A stretch of 64,000 nt of DNA from Miscanthus floridulus (taxonomy: Eukaryota > Streptophyta > Magnoliopsida > Poales > Poaceae), in the NCBI RefSeq assembly GCF_019320115.1, contig NC_089585.1, positions 141,531,426-141,595,425 of the forward strand. Reading direction: 5' to 3'. The position numbers and the translations under genes are program-made. The notes beneath the pieces are model-generated. The model was not told the origin of the DNA. It searched no databases and saw only the letters and a list, made by a program, of their open reading frames with translations. Every line of letters begins with the position of its first letter. Position 1 is the stretch's first letter. Below, piece after piece: positions 56,365 to 64,000 of the stretch.

Positions 56365-59300
56365 ATCTCCCCCTTTTTGGTGATTGATGACAACACCACC
56401 TCAAGTATGTGAAAGAGTTGAGGTTTTTAACATGCTTGGTTCATATAAGTTTTTGACAATAAGAACAAATGAGTTAGGCAAGCTTATATGACCCAAGCCA
56501 ACATGATATACTCAAAAGATATGAAATAAGCATGAGTACAAGTAATAAAGCTCATTTGCATCGGAGTAAAACATGGAAGCAAAGCAAATGAGCATAACAC
56601 TAGTGATATGACATATAAAAGATTCAAAGTAGAGAGCACACATGTCAAATATCATGATCACGTAGATATCACTATCACATAAATATAGTTTGATGCATGA
56701 AAGTAAATACACACGAATGCATAATAGTATATCACACATAAAAACCAAATATAATAGAATACTAAGCTCCCCCTAAGTCGCTCCCCCTTAGTCTAACATA
56801 CTCGATCCCTCTCCCCCTTTGGCGTCAAACACCAAAACCTAAGGGTCGGTCAGCGGGGCTGCAACGAACGAGTCGGACGCTGAGGTACGAGGAGCGAGTT
56901 AGAACTATGTGCCATCATCATCTGACCTTGAGCTCTGAGCTATCTGACCCTATCTAGCTGGAAGCGATACTAAAGTGGTCTGGGTCAGATCAGGGACTGG
57001 AGTGGTCATGGACTATGCAGGTATCACTAAAGCAAGCGGCTCTAATGATGCAATAAAAGAAGGGACCGTCTCTATAGTCTCGGTAATAGGTGCAACTATA
57101 GAAGGACCTAGGACATGTAAATATGGCAAAGTAGGCTGCCCTGTCAACTCACTAAAAGTCACTCCAAGGCTCTTGAAGACTGAGGTATCTGACACTAGCA
57201 GTGAAGAAGTCTGAGCCGGTGTGAAGCCCGTCTGAAAAGGTGTAAACTGTGGGGCTAGCACTGGTGAGGCAAACCACTAAGACACCTGCTCTATAGGTGA
57301 AGCAAACTATGCTGGTGGCTATCCCTGACTCTAAAGCCCACTAGGCTGTAATGCTAGAGTCATAGAAGTGGTGGCAGGCTGACCAAGATGGGGTGAAGGC
57401 TATGGTGATGGAGCCCCAATAGCTATCACAACATGTTGCATAAATCCTAGTAGCTGCTGTTGCATGAGAAGCTACTCCTGATGCATGGCCTGCTGCTGCT
57501 GTATAGCCTGCTGCTACTACTAGATCGCATGCTGTTATCGCTGGAACTCATCATGTCTAATCTAAAACTATGTAAAAGTGGTAGCTGTCTCCTGAGCCTA
57601 GCAAGCCTGATCCTGCCTTATCCTCTTAAGTATGGCAAGTAGAGTGGGGTCTGTCTACGGTGCATGTGGAGCTAAACTAGAGCTACCGGCCTCATGGTCA
57701 TGTCGTCGTGGAGGCATATGAGGAATAGGCTAGTAGTCATCATCTAAGTTGTCACTAGGGTCGCTCATGACAATCCCCTCCTACTGAGCATCAAGCTGCT
57801 CCTCCTCTATAGCTGCTATGCCCCTAATGGTCTCATCCTACTAAGCTACAGTCTCTGGCACCTCTAGACATTGGCTCGGCTAGCTGGGTGTCCTCACTAC
57901 ACTATGACGGATCATCTAAGTCATGTTATATGTAGGGAATTCTATAGTAGCATCACTATACTCTGCTAGCATCTTTAGTGGCCTCACAGTAACTGCCCTG
58001 TGGATTAGGAATGTAATTCAGTGAGCATATGGTAGCTGCCTATGACCCCTAAACCTCTCTACAATAATATCCTCCATCTCTGATAGAAGGAGATCCCAAA
58101 TGGCAAACACTATTTACTACATCAGAGAGTTTAGTAACCATAACTATATACGAGTCAAGCCCTTATGATACCCCATCATCGGAAGTAGTGTCCTACTCAT
58201 AATAGCATCTAGCACTCTAGCTATAGGAGTGAGATCACTGGGTATCCTACTCGACCCCTTGTCGAATGGCTCTGTAAAGCAATGGTGGACTAGATCTGTA
58301 GGGGGCACAAGACCGTCGTGAGGGTGTCTGGGAGGCATTGTCTATCCATAGCAAACCTCATGTAGCCAGATAGACTACTCCTGAAGTCTAAGTATCTCTC
58401 TGACCCTAGTGCTCATTGGCCTGTAATCTCTGTCTCTGAAAGCAAAGTGAATGAATCTATGCTGCGGGTCAATCCAAAGTGTAGCATAGAACTGATGGAC
58501 CCAAGATGGAACATATAAGTCTATCTATCCGAGTAAATCTGTCAGCCCTAGTAGGTAAGATAGGTGAGGGCGAATATGCTCTCTAGCTGCTGCTACAATG
58601 ATCTCAATGTTGCACACCTTCTGAGATCTAAATACTACCCCACTGTTAAGATATGCATTATAAAAATCTTTCCGCAGAGGTGTGTAGAAACCCTCTAAAG
58701 CACGCTCATCCCGCCTCGGTGGAAATCACTGCTCAAAGTTTACAAATCTAAGTTGCTGCACCTACTTGGCCATGGCAGCCCTCAAATCCAAGTGAGTCAC
58801 TGGAGGCAAACCCTATGGTCTAGGCGGTGGATGAGAACCCCTCCGCTGTGTGTCTGACCTCGGTGTGACTAGAGCACGGGTATGACCAGAGCGGCGAAGC
58901 TATGGCTAAGGTGCCTGCTCTGTCTCCTTGGCCTGCTCTCCCTCTTGAGTCTGCTCTACTGGCTATGGCTGCGGCTGAGGCTCCCCCTGAGACTGACTCT
59001 CATCAATAGCGACACGCCGTCCTCCAACCATGAGAGTCCCAGCTGGACCACCATGATGGCGCTCAACCTGCTCAAGTGCAGCCCTCATAGATGGAGAAAG
59101 CTGATCTGCAATAACAACACCACTCCGAGCACCTCCTCTCTCTCTGCGCGCTCTATGGCCTCCGCAACTATGGCTGCTCTCGCTGTATCTGCATCAGGGT
59201 ACTTGCACTTCCTCGCTTCATCGTCGTCTTGCCTTTTGCATCTATAGGCTGGCAAGGCAGGGGCCTTAGATCCTCATCGCTGGGACCACCCTTGACATTC

Positions 59301-59400
59301 TTGACACAAGCCATATGATGAAGCCGAGAAGAACAACTACCGCTGACAAGGATCAACTGCCAACTGTCACTTCTGAGACTAAATAAATGTGTGTTTAGTT
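56365..59400 (-). pseudogene. 3' part of element B with a degraded downstream (possibly env-like) frame
   Basis: Minus-strand coding sense begins at about 59314 (MACVKNVKGGPSDEDLRPLP). It continues through GSASTLMQIQREQP, a Gln/Pro-rich linker, EGFYTPLRKDFYNAYLNSG, CNIEIIVAAAREHIRPHLSY, and PPRHPHDGLVPPTDLVHHCF to PIARVLDAIMSRTLLPMMGY (about 58150), before an acidic, Gln/Leu-rich tail near 57450-57700. Stops are many. A long second frame between pol and the 3' LTR is known for SIRE-type elements and sometimes called env-like; whether this one is related is uncertain. RT and RNase H, expected to the right of 59400, are absent, so the element is truncated. 56360-56860 is spacer with several C-rich tracts. 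Confidence 0.55.
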
Positions 59401-59429
59401 CCTCCAATATCCTTCACCAGTGCCTAGCA

Positions 59430-59723
59430 TAGTAGCATTAGCCCATAAGTATATACAATGGCCATGTCGTTATTGCTGTATGTTCTAATATATTGTACAA
59501 AATATATTTTTAGAGACTGGCCTCATAAGGGGTACACCTCTAGAAATGAGGTCGGCCCATTTACCAAGACAACCATGTTAGGAAGCCTGTCTTTGTAAAT
59601 CATTTTCAGCGGCGGTCTTTGTCTAGATGGCTCCCTATTGATTTATAGAGGCAGCGGCTAAAAGTGTCCGTCTCTAAAAATAGAATATCTTGTCGATCTC
59701 CTACAATCATTCTGGTAGTAGTG
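59430..59723. mobile_element. CACTA-like terminus (third family)
   Basis: Ends TCTGGTAGTAGTG (reverse complement CACTACTACCAGA), with subterminal inverted words such as CCTCTAGAAATGAGG and GCGGCGG/CAGCGGC, as in CACTA ends. The opposite end is not in the window or not recognised. Confidence 0.45.
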
Positions 59724-61190
59724 ACTTGTGCATTTTTCTTATTATTTTAAAAATTTGTTAGGGAAAACTTGGGGTCTGATGGCACAATAGGCGAATCACT
59801 CACCATCATGGCCCCCTTGCTGATGCCCAACTCCTTCCATGTGTCCTCTACCTCCCTTTGCGTGTAGTCATCATTGTCCCCACTGGTTGTTGCATTGTCT
59901 TCTAGGTAGCCCTATGCAAAGCTGCTCTGCCAGCCACCAATTCCTACTACGATGGTGCAAATTCTTGGTGCGATAACTGTCATTGTTGATGACGATAGCA
60001 AGGGTGGTCACCTCACCATCTAATTTCTTCATGCTTTTCTTGCCCCCATCATGTTCTCCCTTACCGCTAGCTTTCAAATCTCTTGTGGTCATTTTCATGG
60101 AGGAAAATGGAATGAATATCGTTGTTGCCACTTCTTTGGGTATTCCTTATGTTGTTCTCTCTTCCTCTCAGCTGAAAGAGCTTATGTTGCCTGCAAACCA
60201 TCTAAAAATCACCAAGGAGGTGTTGTTTCATATCGGTTTGGCATGTGAGATAATGCTCCTCTCGATCGATAAACATGTATTGTATGATGACCTAATGTAG
60301 TCGTTGCTACCCCCACCCACCTCGAGATGGAGGCTAGGTTGTATGAAATATTGCTCCATGCCCTACCTTAGCAATCCATTTCAAGTTCCAACTCAATGCC
60401 CCCAACGATTGTTCTTGGTAGTGCTTCATCACCATTGACTGTGGAAGTATGCCGTCATCAATTGTTTAGTTGGAAATAGCAAAGGAGGTGATGGTTTGAC
60501 TCGATTGGGTGTGTGGTGTGAGAACTCTCACTGCTGATGAGCTTGTGGTCTATGAAGACCTAATGTCATTGTTGCCTAGCCTTAAGGCGGTGTTAGGGGT
60601 GCTTATTGCTGCTTCATGCCCTACCTTTGAAGGTCCTTCTAATGTTGTCTAACTCTACGCCCTACCCTTGGTTGTTGCTCTTGGAGGGTGCCAATCACCT
60701 TTAGTTGTGGATGAAGTTCCCTAGCCAATGTTTTTCATCTTTCCATCGCTGTTAGTTACAATGGATATGATGGAGCCTCACATGTGGTTGTTAAGGTCAT
60801 TGGTGTGGATGGGGGATCGCTTCTCTCACTGGTGGTAGATTCACGCTTGACATGGTGGTTCAAATTGCCTCCTCAATATTTAATTGTTGATGGTGGAGAT
60901 GTCGAACCATCTCCACCATCTGGTACTAGGACACCACCGGTGACTAGGGAATTTAAGAAGTTATGCTTCAAGACAAGGTTAAATCCTCATCATGTGGTTG
61001 TAAAGCGCCAAGCCCTTACTATCCTCACTTTTGTTGGTTGATTTCGTGGAGGTCTTGGCTGCTTAGGGCAGTCACTCTTAGTTGCTAGTCATGTTGTTTA
61101 ATTTGTTTGTTGCTTCTTTTAGTGTTGATCTTCATCTAAAATTGCTTTTATGTAATTACTTCTCGAGAAGTGAGAATGACACCTTTTGTG
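59724..61190. other. Low-copy sequence, no gene assigned
   Basis: Contains two related stretches, about 60210-60300 and 60485-60580 (GGAGGTG-TTG, then a GTATGATGACCTAATG-like end and GTCTATGAAGACCTAATGTC), hinting at an old repeated-domain gene. The largest plus frames (59983-60300, 60784-61041) share no family I recognise and lack a convincing start or splice pattern. Confidence 0.35.
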
Positions 61191-61194
61191 GATA

Positions 61195-61284
61195 GAGAGA
61201 GTAAATATACATTATATCTATATACATAGTAAAAATAATGTATCTAGAAAAAATAAAACATCTTATAATTTGAAATAGAGAAAG
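61195..61284. mobile_element. Stowaway-like MITE relic
   Basis: ATTATATCTATATACATAG and the terminal CTTATAATTTGAAATAGAGA next to TA are the usual right half of a Stowaway element. The left inverted repeat is not preserved. Confidence 0.5.
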
Positions 61285-61861
61285 TATGTTATACGTTGTC
61301 TACTAAATTGAATATGTTATATTACCTATCGCAATGTCAATGGCTTACACTTTTAAATAGTCAATGCATCATGTATATATGTACCAGTGAATTATTATTG
61401 AAGTATAAACAAGCAATCCTCGCAAAAAAAGAAGTATAAACAAGCAAGCAACAAAGGTTATTAAGTTTCAAAAATATATATAGAAAATTCACAACATGTC
61501 TAGTGGTCCTCGATCATTTGCTTTCAAGTTTCAGGGTCATAGGCCCTCTTTATTAGTACGACTTCTTTGCAAACTGCTTCACCTAAAGTAGCCAAAGAAG
61601 CAGAGAATAAGTAATATTTAAGTGGTGTCATCCGTCTAATAAAATAATACAGATGACTTCACCTCGGAAGCTAGAGAAGACACGTTTAGGCCATGTTTAG
61701 GAGGGTTCCTCTCCGGCTGTTGCAGAGGACCTCTACCAAACGGTTAGTAGGAGAAACCATTTTTATTAAAAAAATAAGGAGAAACAATTATGGCTTCTCT
61801 AGAACGGCTCTACCTTCTCTACACGAGCTTTTGAAGAGGAGACCTATCAAACAAGATCTAA

Positions 61862-62203
61862 GACCTGGTTTAGTTCCCAAAAATTTTCATCCCAAACTAT
61901 CACATCGAATCTTGCAACACATGTATGGAGTATTAAATATAGACGAAAAAAAACTAATTGCACAGTTTGGTTGGAAATTGCGAGGCGAATGTTTTAAGAC
62001 TAATTAGTCCATGATTAGCCATAAGTGCTACAGTAACTAACATACGCTAATGATGGATTAATTAGGCTTAATAAATTTGTCTCGTAGTTTCCAGGCGAGC
62101 TATGTAATTAGTTTTTTTATTAGTATTCGAAAACCCCTTCCGATATTCCCGAAACATCCGATGTGACATCCAAAAATTTTCATTTCACGAACTAAACACA
62201 GCC
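61862..62203. mobile_element. Tourist-like MITE, 342 bp, TSD TAA
   Basis: Ends GACCTGGTTTAGTT and, in reverse complement, GGCTGTGTTTAGTT. TAA lies at 61859-61861 and 62204-62206. The interior carries the abundant grass words CTAATTGCACAGTTTGG and TAATTAGTCCATGATTAGCC. It sits inside an older MITE-like sequence that begins GGCCATGTTTAGGAGGG at 61691. Confidence 0.8.
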
Positions 62204-62249
62204 TAATCGTCTTCACCCGTCTAGCGAAAAAAAGACACCTTCTCTCTAT

Positions 62250-62390
62250 GGCGACGTTCGCTGGTCACAAAGCTTCAGACCAGCCGGCTGGAATCCCTCA
62301 CAAAGCACTATTTATCAATCAGCCGCCACAGTGTTTCTCTCTCACAAAACCAGCCAATTTCAGCCAAATTTCAGACCAGCGAACGGGGCC
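62250..62390. mobile_element. 141-bp MITE of the GGCCCCGTTCG family, TSD TAT
   Basis: Left end GGCGACGTTCGCTGG and right end in reverse complement GGCCCCGTTCGCTGG. TAT lies on both sides (62247-62249 and 62391-62393). The interior has AACACTGTG and TTTCAGCC words shared with the copies at 335-475 and 1831-1967. Confidence 0.85.
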
Positions 62391-62639
62391 TATAGCTTCT
62401 GTTGCAGAGCTATTTCATGGATTAATGTTTGACAAGACTTCACTAATATAAGAAACCAGAGCTAAAGCCCCTAGGCAAATAGAGCCTTTATTCGTATGGT
62501 TTTCCGGCACTACTTTAGTTGTACTTTTTAGTGAAGCAATAATATTTTTCTTTTATAACAAATCAGCATAAGCAGTAGCATAAGCTAAATTTCAGCGAAA
62601 CAAACATGGTCAATTATTGCCATCACGTGCTCCTTCCCT

Positions 62640-62850
62640 TTCAAAAATAAGTGTCGTTCTCGCTTCCCGATAAGTCAAATGTTTTTAACTTTAACTTGAT
62701 ATATATAAGAAAAAATATTAATATTTCGATACATAATTAGTATCATTAGATAGATCGTTGAATTTATTTTTATAATAAAATTATTTAAAGATACAAATGT
62801 TGCTAATACTTTTTATAAACCTAGTTAAACATAAAAAAAAAATCGATCGT
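62640..62850. mobile_element. Stowaway-like MITE remnant
   Basis: TAAGTGTCGTTCTCGCTTCC at the left and the block TAGTATCATTAGATAGATCG, then GATACAAATGTTGCTAATAC, form an abundant grass MITE. Terminal inverted repeats have decayed, so the edges are approximate. Confidence 0.6.
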
Positions 62851-63265
62851 ACGAATACTATAGCGATACTTATTTTATTTTGGTGCAGAGAGGGCAGAGT
62901 ATGTTTTACTATTTCAAAATCTGCGTTAGAGTTGTTGGAAGCCAAAAACAAAACCGAGATGATGCTGTCGTGACGGATGGGAACACCACAGCGAGAAAGT
63001 GTCGACACCGTGTGGTTAGCGCTCCGTACGTCCGTCGCCAGTCGCCACACGACGGGAACAGGAACGAAAGCCAGTAGCGCCTAGGGGTGCGTGCCCACTG
63101 CCTCGGCGATGAGCACACCATGTCCTCATCCGGGCCCCACATCGTCCGTCATCTATCAGCCAGGTGCCTGCATCACACTCGCCAAACGCCATCTGCTGCG
63201 GATCTGCTCCCTGACTTGGCCCTGTTGGTTTTTATCCCCACGGCTAGAATTCTCGAACAATTCAG
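62851..63265. other. No gene recognised
   Basis: A GC-richer stretch (62960-63230) with overlapping short frames on both strands; no similarity recognised. Confidence 0.4.
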
Positions 63266-63528
63266 GGCCATGTTTAGTTCATCCAAAATCCCAACTTTGG
63301 CACTATGCAAAAAGAAGATTCCCCGTCACATCAAACTTGCGGTACATGCATGGAGTACTAAATGTTGACGAAATAAAAAACTAATTACACAGTTTGGTTG
63401 TACTTTGCGAGACGAATGTTTTGAGCCTAATTAGTCAACGATTGGACAATTATTACCAAATAAAAACAAAACGCTACAGTGGTACCTAAATCAGGCGGCG
63501 CCGAATCGGACCGCAACTAAACGCGGCC
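63266..63528. mobile_element. MITE, 263 bp, TSD CAG
   Basis: Ends GGCCATGTTTAGTT and, in reverse complement, GGCCGCGTTTAGTT. CAG lies at 63263-63265 and 63529-63531. It shares CAGTTTGGTTGTACTTTGCG and TAATTAGTCAACGATTGG words with the family of 61862-62203. Confidence 0.82.
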
Positions 63529-64000
63529 CAGGAATCATCAGGTGTTCTATTAGCTGCGCGGCGCCAGAGCAACGAGAACGACCGGAAAAGATATACTACT
63601 ACAATATGATTTTCCAATACTTGTAAAAATGAACAAATAAGAAAATGATTCTGAACTTAACAAATCAGTTGTGAATAATGGGAACTTTTATACGTAGTTT
63701 GCTAAGATTGAACTTTTACGAAAACGATACTGGACGGTACGGGAATTCTAAAGGTTACAATATTTATCATCCTCAAAAGTCACCTAGAGCACAGGGATTT
63801 TTATATACATTATTGTTCATCTTTTCCATTGTTCTAAACAAAATTTGACGGCTTTGGGGGCGTCATTTTTCTTTTTTGTATAGGTTTTTGTACTTGCTTT
63901 GAAATTAATCATATCTTCCTGACAATAGTTTATTTTATTATTTGCTTAATTAGACTACTTTATTAAGTGCATTGTGTTATTATTATGCACCTCAACACAC
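63529..64000. other. AT-rich end of window, nothing recognised
   Basis: No open frame of note, no element boundary seen. Confidence 0.5.

Noticed and set aside
59983..60300. 105-residue frame as a possible small gene
   Set aside because: No family, no supported start or exon structure, and overlapping frames of similar length on the other strand.

Overview
The window is nuclear DNA of a grass. The one intact gene is a spliced plant mitochondrial-import gene. Almost everything else is grass-type transposable elements: SIRE/Maximus-like and other Copia elements, Gypsy LTRs, hAT and CACTA elements, and Tourist- and Stowaway-like MITEs. The repeat families look most like the sorghum/sugarcane/Miscanthus group (Andropogoneae), but the species cannot be fixed from sequence alone.

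1-6.1 kb: a truncated Gypsy-type LTR carrying a nested MITE and a nested hAT element; then a complete minus-strand PAM16/TIM16 gene (four exons, 2534-4100) with a GC-rich promoter; then a gene-free stretch with MITE relics. 6.1-11.1 kb: a very young Copia element on the minus strand. Its two 271-bp LTRs differ at one base and it has an AGAAC target duplication, yet its polyprotein frame has two in-frame stops. 11.2-12.7 kb: a broken NPF (NRT1/PTR) transporter gene. 12.8-15.2 kb: AT-rich spacer.

15.2-23.6 kb: two related Gypsy LTRs in opposite orientation around a gag/protease remnant. They abut a tandem array of about 182-bp units that was later interrupted by an hAT element and a solo LTR. 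23.6-37.4 kb: CACTA-like termini, minisatellite, and degraded host-like gene fragments (F-box, a two-domain B3 gene, two unidentified frames), cut by a 2.4-kb solo LTR, a Tourist MITE and an hAT element. 37.5-46.6 kb: an older SIRE/Maximus-like Copia element (+) with target duplication GCAGC, a deleted 3' LTR and decayed gag-pol.

46.6-59.7 kb: a Gypsy LTR of the same family as the window start, entered by a minus-strand SIRE-like element that has gag but no pol. That element is in turn cut by another SIRE-like LTR with a degraded downstream (possibly env-like) frame, ending near a CACTA-like terminus. 59.7-64 kb: low-copy sequence without a recognisable gene, plus several MITEs, three with clean 3-bp target duplications.

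PAM16 is the only gene here likely to work. Eleven insertions can be resolved exactly by their target duplications, and these allow the order of several events to be read. I found no CRISPR array, operon, tRNA or rRNA. I found no convincing new biological system. The items most worth a second look are the inverted LTR pair, the LTR tip copied into the tandem array, the gag-only element, the young Copia with stops, and the captured frame broken only by TAG codons.
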